DNA of 49,907 nucleotides from an uncultured Proteiniphilum sp. (GTDB lineage Bacteria > Bacteroidota > Bacteroidia > Bacteroidales > Dysgonomonadaceae): positions 1 to 49,907 of the forward strand of contig NZ_CALNAT010000253.1 of assembly GCF_937873925.1 (NCBI RefSeq). The letters are read 5' to 3'. Made by a program: the position numbers and the translations under genes. The notes under the pieces are model-generated. The model saw nothing but the letters and a program-made list of their open reading frames with translations. It was not told the origin of the DNA and did not search any database. Each line of letters starts with the position of its first letter. The stretch's first letter is position 1. Shown here piece after piece: positions 17,177 through 26,019 of this stretch.

Positions 17177-17983
17177 TTATGGATGCCTGACGCCTGAAAC
17201 GTCCCGCAGGACGGCCCTGACGGAACCGATTTTCAGGGTAGTGTCTATAATTACCGGAATACGGTTCTTATCATTGGTAATCGAGGCTTTTAAAGCATCT
17301 TTCTGGTTCGAGAAAGCCTCGTCGAGTATAGTCAGTGAGAGATTGATCACTTCGTATTTTTCTCCATTATTTGCTTTTACCGATGAAATACCCTGGTAAT
17401 TGACATACATATTTACCGATTTCCTCCCGGAAATGAACCGGATAGGGTGCCTGTCGCCGGGTTTCATGCCGGTATAGTCGAGGTTTCGGATATAAGGCAA
17501 TACAGAGAGGTAATCGTAGGTACACTGATCGGAAGAGACTACCTCATCGAATTGCTCTTCCCCGTTCCAGATACGAAAAGCGCGTATTTTCAACTTATTT
17601 CCCTCGTAGATATAGGACTGCCTCTCTACGGAATAGTCCCTCCCTTCGAATGCCTCCTTGGTAAACAACAAAGGGCGGAGATCCTTATCGATAAAGGATG
17701 TGAGTGTGTCGTTTACAGTATATATATTACCTGCCAGACCGGAGGTATTGAGTAACATCACCATCTTATAGGCATTCTCTCCGCGATAATTCGCTTCGGT
17801 CACCGAAAGCGATCCTCTTCCGGCCCGTGCATTCAGAAAACCGAAATTCAAATAGAGGTCGTACCGTATATCCTCGCCGCTCGCAAAAGCGGTGTTGGTC
17901 AGTTTACACTGCGCACTCACCTGCATAAAAGTAAAAAGTGAGAACAGCACAATAACGATAGATATAGTTTTTTGATTGATCAT
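17177..17983 (-). CDS. DUF3108 domain-containing exported protein
   Basis: This 268-residue protein has a signal peptide (MINQKTISIVIVLFSLFTFMQVSAQ) without a lipobox, so it is probably periplasmic or outer-membrane associated. The mature part starts ASGEDIRYDLYLNFGFLNARAGRGSLSV and has the DUF3108 layout of alternating beta-strands with KVMLLNTSGLAGNIYTVNDTLTSFID. The function is unknown to me; distant relatives are discussed as envelope lipid-binding barrels. It lies 56 bases after the Ig-like lipoprotein gene on the same strand and 177 bases upstream of rex. Confidence 0.8.
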   Translation of the reverse strand: MINQKTISIVIVLFSLFTFMQVSAQCKLTNTAFASGEDIRYDLYLNFGFLNARAGRGSLSVTEANYRGENAYKMVMLLNTSGLAGNIYTVNDTLTSFIDKDLRPLLFTKEAFEGRDYSVERQSYIYEGNKLKIRAFRIWNGEEQFDEVVSSDQCTYDYLSVLPYIRNLDYTGMKPGDRHPIRFISGRKSVNMYVNYQGISSVKANNGEKYEVINLSLTILDEAFSNQKDALKASITNDKNRIPVIIDTTLKIGSVRAVLRDVSGVRHP

Positions 17984-18039
17984 AATTTTAATTTTACGGG
18001 TCTTTATATGCGCAGCAACTACCGCATCCCTACCGATTG

Positions 18040-19989
18040 TTACTGCATCCTGGAAGAGGCCCCCGAACCGCCGGTCCCCATTCCCGAAAAGGAAGAACTC
18101 TTCTGATTCTGTTGTTGTTGCTCTCTCTCCAGATTTGGATCACGCCGTTTTTTCTCTTCCGGCTTATTTTTGGTTATTTCTAATGGTTTCTGTTCTCTCA
18201 CAGGCGTTGAACGGATATTCCAATCTTCCGCATGATCCGAATATGCCCTTATCACGAATTTTCCGGGATAATAAAACACCTCCTCCGGCTGTCGTCCCTC
18301 CTCATAATTTCCGGTAGTCCATATGCCATCATCATTCTCATCTATCACGATGCGTGCATAGACCTCACCGGGGGGCAGATCCTGAAATCTTACCCTGCCC
18401 GCTTTGACATGGCTTTTCCGAAAAGGTTTATCCGACTTGTCGAGCAATTCTACGAAAGCCGGTTTCCCTTCAGGTAGTCCGCTAACGGATATTTCCAGGT
18501 TTCCATACTGATCCAGCAGTTTCACCGTAAAGGATTGTTCATATTTATCGTTCCATAGGCCATAAGGACTGGCGATTGCCGCCGAATCGATCAGTAGCTT
18601 GTATTTCCCGCCGGGAATCCAGCGGGGCCGCAGAGTAAACTTGCGCGGATTCAGCGAATCCGATTCCAGGCGGAAAGGGACCGCTTCGAATAAGGAATCC
18701 ACCTCGGTCAATAATTGCACATAGGTAGAATCAAATGCTGCGACAGGCTGTTCAAACTCTATCCGGATGGGATTATACAATTCAAATGTCGATTGAATAT
18801 TGCTGTTCACACCCAGGAACTTAATCTGCTCTTCCTCTCCCTCTTCTTTCTTTTCCCCCCTGCTGGGATCACGACCCGTTCGCCTCATATTGAAATTGAG
18901 CGTATCCGTAGCGATATAATTTTTATTGAGTGAATCGGTACGTATATAATTGATTTTCATACGAATGGAATCCTGACGATAAATCAATGAATCCGTAATC
19001 CAAAGCATGAGGGTATCGTTTTTAGCGCTTTGCTCGGCCACATACCAATCGTCGCCCTCCGTCTGCGGATCCAACAAAAAGAAAGTCGGCTTAGCGGTCG
19101 GCGCGGCAAAAAAGAGATTAAGCCTGTGCGGTTCGGGACGTTCATGCTTCTGCAGGTATTGTCTTTGGAAATCGGACAGAAAAGAGCGCAGCAGCAAGTC
19201 ATCCGGTAGAAAGCGGGTATAATGGACGGTATGTATAGTGTCAATAGTAAGACTGTCCTGAAAAATCGTATCCTGCCGTACGGCCGGCATGGTAGAGGGT
19301 ATTATAATGGAATCCAGGAAGGCGGTATTTTCCTGCGGATTATCATACTTATAATCCCTGTTCAGGTCATTCAGTGCAAACACCTTATATTTTCCGGGGG
19401 CCATCCCCCGCACGGTGAAATTGCCGCGGGAATCGGTCCTGGAGATCCGCTCGAAGGCAATATGGGTAAAAGCCGTATCATGGTTATTGGAGTGGACGCC
19501 CACATATATCCCCGTAACAGGTTCCAGATCCTCGGCGGTAAGTACTTTCCCGGAAATAGACAATGTATCGAGCCGGTCACCGGTAGAAAAGGAGTAGACG
19601 AAATTTTCCAGCGGATTGGCTTCGTTATTATCTGCAAGAGCGTCGGTAAAATCAATGGTATAGGTAGTATTGGGGAGCAGTGTATCATTGAGTTCCACGA
19701 TAGCCCTTCTCCCCGCCGAACGGATCACCGGCATATTTTTCTGAGGGGGGGTTACGATCACTTTCTCACTGGGTTTTTCGATTTTAATATTCTCATCGAA
19801 TTCGATCTCGATCCTCGAAGGAGAAACGTTCAGCGAATTAAAACCGGGGGTAGCTCTTCTCACCACCGGCGGATCCACATCATAAGCCCCCCCGGCAGGT
19901 GCAGCCATATTTGCACAGGAATGGCACAAAACGGCAGCTACTGTCAGGAGAAACAGCCAGGAGAGGAAAGTGAAAATCTTATGCAACAT
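18040..19989 (-). CDS. Ig-like domain-containing lipoprotein
   Basis: This 649-residue lipoprotein has the signal peptide MLHKIFTFLSWLFLLTVAAV and the lipobox LCHSC, followed by NMAAPAGGAYDVDPP. The first domain (PSRIEIEFDENIKIE ... NTTYTIDFTDALAD) is a bacterial Ig-like (Big_5/SbsA) fold. The following segment LSISGKVLTAEDLEPVTGIYVGV with GKYKVFALNDLNRDYKYDNP resembles a carboxypeptidase-regulatory-like repeat. A charged linker around 385-395 (GRDPSRGEKKEEGEEEQ) separates a C-terminal part with a second Ig-like and a final ...AYSDHAEDWNI segment; the extreme C-terminus is a K/E/Q-rich and Ser/Gly tail. The function is unknown; it is probably cell-surface or periplasm facing. A minus-strand TACATTTG box lies 37 bases before the start. 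Confidence 0.85.
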   Translation of the reverse strand: MLHKIFTFLSWLFLLTVAAVLCHSCANMAAPAGGAYDVDPPVVRRATPGFNSLNVSPSRIEIEFDENIKIEKPSEKVIVTPPQKNMPVIRSAGRRAIVELNDTLLPNTTYTIDFTDALADNNEANPLENFVYSFSTGDRLDTLSISGKVLTAEDLEPVTGIYVGVHSNNHDTAFTHIAFERISRTDSRGNFTVRGMAPGKYKVFALNDLNRDYKYDNPQENTAFLDSIIIPSTMPAVRQDTIFQDSLTIDTIHTVHYTRFLPDDLLLRSFLSDFQRQYLQKHERPEPHRLNLFFAAPTAKPTFFLLDPQTEGDDWYVAEQSAKNDTLMLWITDSLIYRQDSIRMKINYIRTDSLNKNYIATDTLNFNMRRTGRDPSRGEKKEEGEEEQIKFLGVNSNIQSTFELYNPIRIEFEQPVAAFDSTYVQLLTEVDSLFEAVPFRLESDSLNPRKFTLRPRWIPGGKYKLLIDSAAIASPYGLWNDKYEQSFTVKLLDQYGNLEISVSGLPEGKPAFVELLDKSDKPFRKSHVKAGRVRFQDLPPGEVYARIVIDENDDGIWTTGNYEEGRQPEEVFYYPGKFVIRAYSDHAEDWNIRSTPVREQKPLEITKNKPEEKKRRDPNLEREQQQQNQKSSSFSGMGTGGSGASSRMQ

Positions 19990-20025
19990 TCTTTCTCTTT
20001 AGTGTGTACAATGCTATTTTCAACG

Positions 20026-20033
20026 CAAATGTA
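20026..20033 (-). promoter_or_regulatory. Candidate -7 box for the Ig-like lipoprotein gene
   Basis: It reads TACATTTG on the minus strand, 37 bases before the ATG at 19989. No clear -33 element was seen. Confidence 0.4.
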
Positions 20034-20093
20034 CAATGTTTTATGCAGTCTCATACAATTTTTTCATTTTTTACAACTGAATAACGGGGCAGA

Positions 20094-21512
20094 TCACTTT
20101 TCACTCCGCGAAAGAAGGGTATGTCCTATCCGGCAAAAGAGGCACTTCCGCGGATCGCAATAAGCTTTTCGCAACTGGATAAGCGCCTGTGTATCGAATG
20201 CGTTCCGGGGGATCACTCCCGCCTTGCGGAATTCGGACACGATTACGTTCTTCTCCGGTTTCAGCGACTCCAACAGATGAATGGCCCTGTCGCAATAAAT
20301 CTCCGCAGCGGTTTTCTTGCCATAGGCGAACAGCATGGGCGCCACCGTATTGATCAGCAGGATCTGCCGCGATGCACTTCCGAGCTGTCCGGCCGCTTCG
20401 GGTGATCGCTTCCCGAAAGAGTAATGGGTGTGCCAATAGACCGAGGGAGATGCATGGAACAGCGACATCCACTCATCGATCCCCTCCCGCTCAAGCACCA
20501 TTGAAAAGAGTCGTCCGGACGATTGTAGCAATGCCGCCAGTTGTGCGATACGCATTTCAGGAAATGAGGGGGGACGGACTCTCATCCGTTTGAAGAGGTA
20601 ATTTTCCAAAGGGGTCAGCGAATATTTATTCTTCAGGAAACGGTACTCACTTTGCAACTGCAGGAAGTAGTCATCTTCCATCCTCGGAATTTCTGCTGTT
20701 TTTTGCGTTTCTGCCGTTTCCTTTGTCTTCCCGATTCCCCGGGATGCCTGCACTTCCTGAGATCCCCCTGTTTTCCCGTCTTTGCGGACTTCCTGCCCAC
20801 CTGAAACATCCCGGGCATCCTCTTCCTCCAGTAACCCCGCCTGTCCGAACAGTAATGCCTCCACCTGAAACAGGCTGTCGCCATGCCGCCGGATATAATT
20901 GAAAGGCAATGAAAGGGCGAGCCGCTCAAATGCGTCGGCATTCAGTCCAAATCCAAAATTACGCGTAAGCAACACATAGAGCGCCTCCTCCCACGACTGG
21001 CAAAAACGATCCAGATAAATATAGATATCATTGGTTTTCCGTTCCAACCGCTCGATGGATAAGGCGCCCAGGAAAGAGTGTATAAATGGCGCGGACAGTG
21101 AAGAAAGATGATCTTTGCAGGGAACGGGGCCATTACTGTGAATCAAATAGGCGGCATTTTTACGCACCTCACCGGGGACTATTAACTCACACTGAGGTAT
21201 CTGTTGTCCTTTCTCGTTCACCACCGTCCTGTTCACACGTTCCGACAGGTGCAGGATCACCGAATTATATGCTTTATCGGTATGATGACCATGCCGCTCC
21301 CACTCATCCGAAGAGCGGTGAATCTCTACATCCCCCGCCCATACCTTGTCACCGATCCTTATTTTAGCATTAAAGAAATCGGGGCCGGCATGGGGGTTGT
21401 GCATCCCCGGGTCGATCACCTCCACCTTTTGACCGTCCAGCGTTTCAAGAGGACCGGAGGGATAAAGCCTGAACTTCCAGACATAATGCAGCAGTTCTTC
21501 TTTGTAAGGCAT
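20094..21512 (-). CDS. DUF2851 family protein
   Basis: This 472-residue cytoplasmic protein matches the DUF2851 pattern. The N-terminal part has GPDFFNAKIRIGDKVWAGDVEIH, SSDEWERHGHHTDKAYNSVILH, and a helical body (NYIRRHGDSLFQVEALLFGQAGLL). The C-terminus has a conserved cysteine cluster, YCDPRKCLFCRIGH, suggestive of metal binding. An unusual low-complexity stretch of about 55 residues rich in K, E, T, G and Q interrupts the protein around 235-290, just after the GQAGLLEEE segment, where relatives are usually continuous. The function is not known to me. The start is the ATG at 21512, with a candidate -7 box 20 bases upstream. Confidence 0.85.
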   Translation of the reverse strand: MPYKEELLHYVWKFRLYPSGPLETLDGQKVEVIDPGMHNPHAGPDFFNAKIRIGDKVWAGDVEIHRSSDEWERHGHHTDKAYNSVILHLSERVNRTVVNEKGQQIPQCELIVPGEVRKNAAYLIHSNGPVPCKDHLSSLSAPFIHSFLGALSIERLERKTNDIYIYLDRFCQSWEEALYVLLTRNFGFGLNADAFERLALSLPFNYIRRHGDSLFQVEALLFGQAGLLEEEDARDVSGGQEVRKDGKTGGSQEVQASRGIGKTKETAETQKTAEIPRMEDDYFLQLQSEYRFLKNKYSLTPLENYLFKRMRVRPPSFPEMRIAQLAALLQSSGRLFSMVLEREGIDEWMSLFHASPSVYWHTHYSFGKRSPEAAGQLGSASRQILLINTVAPMLFAYGKKTAAEIYCDRAIHLLESLKPEKNVIVSEFRKAGVIPRNAFDTQALIQLRKAYCDPRKCLFCRIGHTLLSRSEK

Positions 21513-21531
21513 AGCAGTCAGGTTTAAAATC

Positions 21532-21539
21532 CAAAAATA
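21532..21539 (-). promoter_or_regulatory. Candidate -7 box for the DUF2851 gene
   Basis: It reads TATTTTTG on the minus strand, 20 bases before the ATG, in the divergent spacer shared with the UPF0597 gene. Confidence 0.35.
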
Positions 21540-21615
21540 AAATTAATTATCCGAAACACCAAACCGCTGGGTCAAAACCGGTTGAAAAATAGCCGGAAAT
21601 GTGCGGAATTTTGAC

Positions 21616-21623
21616 TAATTTTG
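21616..21623 (+). promoter_or_regulatory. Candidate -7 box for the UPF0597 gene
   Basis: TAATTTTG matches TAnnTTTG and lies 32 bases before the ATG at 21655. No -33 element was recognised. Confidence 0.4.
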
Positions 21624-21654
21624 TACCACTTTGCTTATTTTTCGCTCTTATCAT

Positions 21655-22941
21655 ATGCTTTCAACCGACGAAAGAACCCGTATTCACCTGCTGATGCAAC
21701 AGGAAATAGTCTCCTCTATCGGATGCACTGAACCGGTTGCTGTAGCTCTTTGTACAGCCAAGGCGTGCAGTATGCTTGGAAAGAAGGCCGAAAAAATCGA
21801 GGCTTTCCTGAGCGCCAATGTACTGAAAAACGCCCTGGGAGTAGGAATTCCCGGCACAGGCATGACCGGTCTCCCCATCGCCATTGCGTTGGGTGCATTG
21901 ACCGGTAAACCGGAAGAGGGGCTTGAACTGTTAAAGGGTGTGACTGCCGGAGAGGTAGAGAAAGGAAAGCGTTTTATTGAGGAAGGAAGGATAGAGATTC
22001 GCCAGCAGGCGGGTATCACTGATAAACTCTATATCCGGACCCGATGCAGCGCCGGCGGGGAATCGGCGGTTACGGTCATTTCCGGCAGTCACAACCGTTT
22101 CACCTATATGGAGAAAAACGGGGAGGTACTACTCGATGAACCGGTAGCCCGAAGTAAAGAGGATAAGGTGGAAAATGCCGTACCGCTCAACTTCCGTACC
22201 GTCTACCAATACGCTATAGAGTCACCCCCCGCGGAGCTGTCCTTCATCCTGGAAGCCGCCCGGATAAACAGGAAAGTGGCGGACGAGGCAATGCTTCACA
22301 GTTACGGTCACAATGTGGCCGGCAGCCTGATGAACAGGAACGGGCTTCATATCTTCGGGGATAACCTGCACACCCGCATGGTGATCTCCACGGCAGGCGC
22401 CTGTGATGTAAGGATGGACGGAGCGTTGATACCGGTAATGAGCAATTCCGGCAGCGGCAATCAGGGAATAGCCGCCACCATGCCTATCCTCACCTATGCC
22501 GAGAGCGAGTCATGCAGCGACGAACAGCTGATTCGCGCATTGACATTGAGCAGCCTGCTGATCATTTATATCAAGCAGCAATTGGGTAGGCTTTCGGCCC
22601 TCTGCGGGTGCGTGGTGGCCTCCACGGGTTCAAGCTGCGGCATCACCTACCTGATGGGCGGCAGCTATGAGCAGATCGTATTTGCAGCCAAGAACATGAT
22701 CGCCAATATCACCGGCATGATCTGCGACGGCGCCAAACCCGGTTGCGCGCTGAAGATCGCCAGCGGGGTATCCACCGCTGCCTTGTCGGCGGTGATGGCT
22801 ATTGAAAATGAGGTGGTCACCTCTCGGGAAGGGATTGTCGATGAGGATATCGACCGGACTATAGAAAATCTGGCGCGCATCGGGAACAGCGGTATGCAGG
22901 AGACTGACCAGCTGGTGCTGGATATTATGACGAAAAAATAG
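21655..22941 (+). CDS. L-serine/L-cysteine lyase-like protein, UPF0597 (CyuA/YhaM) family
   Basis: This 428-residue cytoplasmic protein belongs to the UPF0597/L-cysteine desulfidase family. Characterised members degrade L-cysteine to pyruvate, sulfide and ammonia using a [4Fe-4S] cluster. I chose the ATG at 21655 (MLSTDERTRIHLLMQQEI) over the upstream in-frame start at 21631. Key segments are SSIGCTEPVAVAL with the catalytic-type cysteine, NALGVGIPGTGMTGLPIAIALGAL, SAGGESAVTVISG, GACDVRMDGALIPVMSNSGSGNQG, and the cluster-ligand cysteines in CGCVVASTGSSCG and MICDGAKPGCALK. All are present, so the enzyme looks intact. A MATE exporter gene follows after 27 bases and is likely co-transcribed. 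Confidence 0.92.
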   Translation: MLSTDERTRIHLLMQQEIVSSIGCTEPVAVALCTAKACSMLGKKAEKIEAFLSANVLKNALGVGIPGTGMTGLPIAIALGALTGKPEEGLELLKGVTAGEVEKGKRFIEEGRIEIRQQAGITDKLYIRTRCSAGGESAVTVISGSHNRFTYMEKNGEVLLDEPVARSKEDKVENAVPLNFRTVYQYAIESPPAELSFILEAARINRKVADEAMLHSYGHNVAGSLMNRNGLHIFGDNLHTRMVISTAGACDVRMDGALIPVMSNSGSGNQGIAATMPILTYAESESCSDEQLIRALTLSSLLIIYIKQQLGRLSALCGCVVASTGSSCGITYLMGGSYEQIVFAAKNMIANITGMICDGAKPGCALKIASGVSTAALSAVMAIENEVVTSREGIVDEDIDRTIENLARIGNSGMQETDQLVLDIMTKK

Positions 22942-22968
22942 ATTGTTAGGGTTACTACTATAAAGATT

Positions 22969-24336
22969 TTGCAGACACACAGAGAACAGGATTTTCAGAC
23001 TAAGAAAATCAGCAGGTTAGTATGGGATTACGCGCTCCCGGGTATCGTGGGGACAATGGTCACCGCGATGTATAACGTGATCGGACGCATCTTTATCGGG
23101 CAGGGAGTGGGTGCGCTGGCCATTTCCGGCCTTGCCATCACATTCCCTGTGATGAACCTCACTTCCTCGCTGGGGATGCTTGTAGGAGCGGGCGGAGCAG
23201 CCCGTATTTCCATCAGTCTGGGGAAGAAGGACAGGGAGACCGCGGAGAAGATCCTCGGCAACTCGCTCTCGATCACGGTCATACTCAACGCCATCTTCAT
23301 TACCCTTTTTCTGGTCTTCCTGGATCCTATTCTGAGAGCGTTCGGCGCCAGCGATCTTACTCTCCCTTATGCGCACGATTATCTGCAGATCGTTCTTTTG
23401 GGGAATGTGTTCGTGAGCCTTTGCTACAATTTCAACGCCATGATGCGTTCTTCCGGTTACCCCCAGAAAGCGATGATCACCATGCTTATCGGCGCTGTCT
23501 TCAATATCATCCTGACCCCTCTTTTCCTCTACGTATTCGATTTGGGAATAAAAGGGGTGGCCTGGGCCACGGTAATTTCCATGTTCATCGGCATGTTGTT
23601 CGTGATGGATCATTTCACACGGGAAAGCAGCCTGATCCGTCTCCGCTGGAAAAACCTGCGGCTCGACAAGAAGATCATCGGCGCCATTCTCTCTATAGGG
23701 CTTTCGCCGTTCAGTATGCAGGTAGCAGCCTCCGGTGTGGCAGTACTGTTGAACACCTCTCTGCTGCGTTACGGCGGCGACCTGGCAGTCGGTGCGTACG
23801 GCATTATCAATACCGTACTCATGATATTCCTGATGATCCTAATGGGGCTTAACCTGGGCACACAACCTATCATCGGGTACAACTACGGCGCCCGTGATTT
23901 TGCCAGGGTAAAAGAAACACTCTATTATTCGCTGAAAGTGGCCACGGTGATCACTACCCTGGGTTTTATCATCGGGCAGTTCTTCCCGCACCTGTTTGCC
24001 TCGGCCTTCACCGTCGACCCGGAACTGCGCTCGATCACCGAAAAAGGGATTCAGATAACCATCGCCGCCTTCCCGCTCGTGGGTATGCAGATAGCGGCTT
24101 CCAGCTTCTTCCAGAGCCTGGGCTATGCTGCCAAATCGATCATACAGAGCCTGAGCCGCCAGTTGATATTCCTTGTTCCCTTCATCATCGTCTTTCCCCG
24201 GTTCTGGGGATTGAACGGCCTTTGGATGGCCATGCCCGCTGCCGATACACTGGCCGCTATCTTATCGATCTATCTGCTTATCATACAGCTCCGCGTGCTT
24301 AATAAAATGGAAGAGGATGATAAGCGAATTGCCTGA
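22969..24336 (+). CDS. MATE family efflux transporter
   Basis: This 455-residue inner-membrane protein has about 12 hydrophobic helices in two homologous halves, as in MATE exporters that expel drugs or metabolites using Na+ or H+ gradients. Landmarks are the N-terminal YALPGIVGTMVTAMYNVIGRIFIGQGVGALAISGLA, the first-half FGASDLTLPYAHDYL, and the second-half NLGTQPIIGYNYGARDFARVKETL, which resembles the MepA subgroup. The only start giving a full-length N-terminus is the TTG at 22969; the next ATG falls inside helix 1. It follows the cysteine lyase-like gene by 27 bases. The substrate is unknown. Confidence 0.92.
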   Translation: MQTHREQDFQTKKISRLVWDYALPGIVGTMVTAMYNVIGRIFIGQGVGALAISGLAITFPVMNLTSSLGMLVGAGGAARISISLGKKDRETAEKILGNSLSITVILNAIFITLFLVFLDPILRAFGASDLTLPYAHDYLQIVLLGNVFVSLCYNFNAMMRSSGYPQKAMITMLIGAVFNIILTPLFLYVFDLGIKGVAWATVISMFIGMLFVMDHFTRESSLIRLRWKNLRLDKKIIGAILSIGLSPFSMQVAASGVAVLLNTSLLRYGGDLAVGAYGIINTVLMIFLMILMGLNLGTQPIIGYNYGARDFARVKETLYYSLKVATVITTLGFIIGQFFPHLFASAFTVDPELRSITEKGIQITIAAFPLVGMQIAASSFFQSLGYAAKSIIQSLSRQLIFLVPFIIVFPRFWGLNGLWMAMPAADTLAAILSIYLLIIQLRVLNKMEEDDKRIA

Positions 24337-24466
24337 AACGAGCAGGTAAATCATTTACACACAGAAATATGGAAGTATACGGGTCCCTACGAGTTGAGTG
24401 TAAAAAATAAAATATGGCGTATGAAAATAAATAATATTAATCATATGAATTTAGGCCGATTTTCTG

Positions 24467-24474
24467 TAGATTTG
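24467..24474 (+). promoter_or_regulatory. Candidate -7 box (TAGATTTG) for gpmA
   Basis: It lies 64 bases before the gpmA ATG in an AT-rich spacer that separates it from the MATE gene. No -33 element was found at normal spacing. Confidence 0.4.
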
Positions 24475-24537
24475 CAGGCGTTGTCCAGGACAAGAATAAA
24501 AATTTTCAATTTTAATCATAAAAAATAAAACAGTTGT

Positions 24538-25284
24538 ATGAAGAAAGTAGTGTTAATTCGCCACGGTGAAAGTGTATGGAATAAAGAAAACCGCTTTACC
24601 GGATGGACCGATGTCGATCTCTCCGAAAAAGGGGTAGCAGAAGCACACAAAGCAGGTAAATTGCTGAAAGATGAGGGTTTTTGCTTTGAAAAAGCTTACA
24701 CCTCCTACTTGAAAAGAGCAGTCAAAACATTGAATGTAGTGCTCGACGAAATGGATCTGGACTGGATCCCGGTAGAAAAGACCTGGCGGTTGAATGAAAA
24801 ACATTACGGTATGCTACAGGGACTGAATAAGGCGGAAACAGCAGAAAAGTATGGCGACGAGCAGGTACTTATCTGGCGCCGCAGTTACGATGTGCCGCCT
24901 ACGCCGCTAGATAAGGAAGACGAACGTTCACCGTTTCAGGATATACGTTACAAAGGAGTCTCCGAAAAAGATCTTCCGCTCACCGAAGCGTTGAAAGACA
25001 CTGTAGAACGCATCCTTCCCTACTGGAACAATACCATCGTACCGGAAATGAAAGAACTCGACCAGGTGATCGTCGCCGCTCACGGCAACAGCCTCCGCGG
25101 TATTATCAAGCATCTGAAGAACATCTCCGACGAAGATATTGTCAGCCTGAATTTACCGACTGCCGTTCCTTATGTTTTCGAATTCGACGATGAGATGAAT
25201 TTGCAGAAAGATTATTTCCTGGGTGATCCGGAAGAGATCAAAAAACTGATGGATGCCGTAGCTAACCAAGGAAAAGCCAAGTAA
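24538..25284 (+). CDS. gpmA: 2,3-bisphosphoglycerate-dependent phosphoglycerate mutase
   Basis: This 248-residue glycolytic/gluconeogenic enzyme interconverts 3- and 2-phosphoglycerate through a phosphohistidine. The catalytic motif LIRHGESVWNKENRFTGWTDVDLSEKG is at residues 6-32. TSYLKRAVKTL, the substrate loop WRLNEKHYGMLQGLNK, and the second histidine in VAAHGNSLRGIIKHL are all present. The length and order are those of the dimeric/tetrameric dPGM family. It is monocistronic in appearance, with its own -7 box and a strong terminator behind it. Confidence 0.97.
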   Translation: MKKVVLIRHGESVWNKENRFTGWTDVDLSEKGVAEAHKAGKLLKDEGFCFEKAYTSYLKRAVKTLNVVLDEMDLDWIPVEKTWRLNEKHYGMLQGLNKAETAEKYGDEQVLIWRRSYDVPPTPLDKEDERSPFQDIRYKGVSEKDLPLTEALKDTVERILPYWNNTIVPEMKELDQVIVAAHGNSLRGIIKHLKNISDEDIVSLNLPTAVPYVFEFDDEMNLQKDYFLGDPEEIKKLMDAVANQGKAK

Positions 25285-25403
25285 ACCCACGGAATTATAC
25301 AGGGAAAAAGTTGGAATCCGGTACAGAATGAATAAGCCGGGGACAAAACATGTCAACCGGACTAAGCCGTAAAAGGTTTCTGACAACGGTCTGCAACCAC
25401 AAA

Positions 25404-25440
25404 AAAAACGGGCGCCGAATTATATTCGATGCCCGTTTTT
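25404..25440. terminator. Bidirectional terminator between gpmA and the thioredoxin-fold gene
   Basis: A long hairpin with outer stem AAAAACGGGC / GCCCGTTTTT and a mostly paired inner part (CGAAT/ATTCG) around a 3-base loop has A and T runs on both sides. It serves the convergent genes ending at 25284 and 25455. Confidence 0.85.
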
Positions 25441-25454
25441 AATTCATTATTAAC

Positions 25455-25946
25455 TTAAAGGATTGTTTTCAAATCGTCAGGAGTAATGTTCATCGCGATG
25501 ATCACTCCGTTCTCATCTATCAAGTAGTTCCGGAACCCTTCGTTCAGTTTGAAATCTCTATATGTCTCCGAACCGGTTCCTCTTATCTCATAGAATTGAG
25601 ATATACTTTCCAGCCTGTCCAATACCAGCGTCCTTTCCACGACATGTCTATTTTCATCGAAAGCGATTGAAACAAATTCAACATCACTGTCATTCTTTTT
25701 CAGATAATTATATAGTTGAATATTGTTCGCTCTGGACTGGGCATGATAAGTGGCCCAGAAATTGACCACTACTTTTTTACCTTTATAATCGCGCAGGTTG
25801 CGGGAATTACCTTCCGAATCCGTTAAAACAATGTCGGGGATCGTTTCTCCGGGATGATAACCTGAGGAAGGCAGTTCTGTTTTTACCGAACCAGCCGATA
25901 ACACGAGTGTAATCACCGATATAAGGCAAAAGCTCAAGTACTTCAT
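25455..25946 (-). CDS. Exported thioredoxin-fold protein without CXXC
   Basis: This 163-residue protein has a signal peptide (MKYLSFCLISVITLVLSAG) and no lipobox. The body is TlpA/AhpC-like: GETIPDIVLTDSEGNSRNLRDYKGKKVVVNFWA, followed by SRANNIQLYNYLKKNDSDVEFVSIAFDE and YLIDENGVIIAMNITPDDL. At the place of the redox centre, where relatives read WAxxCxxC, this protein reads WATYHAQSR, so both cysteines are replaced. The conserved lysine loop and strand order are kept. It cannot be a disulfide reductase; a binding, chaperone or partner role is possible but unproven. It is followed on the same strand side by the DUF5106 gene, which has an intact CSTC. Confidence 0.85.
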   Translation of the reverse strand: MKYLSFCLISVITLVLSAGSVKTELPSSGYHPGETIPDIVLTDSEGNSRNLRDYKGKKVVVNFWATYHAQSRANNIQLYNYLKKNDSDVEFVSIAFDENRHVVERTLVLDRLESISQFYEIRGTGSETYRDFKLNEGFRNYLIDENGVIIAMNITPDDLKTIL

Positions 25947-26019
25947 AAAAAAATAAATTTGGTTAGTACTCGGATAAAGCTATTGCTTCACGCAGTAGAC
26001 TAAATCCCTTAACTATATA

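Noticed and set aside
19222..20163. Long plus-strand open frame (313 codons) opposite the Ig-like lipoprotein gene
   Set aside because: It lies antisense to a gene with a clear signal peptide, lipobox and domain structure, and its own product has no recognisable domain.
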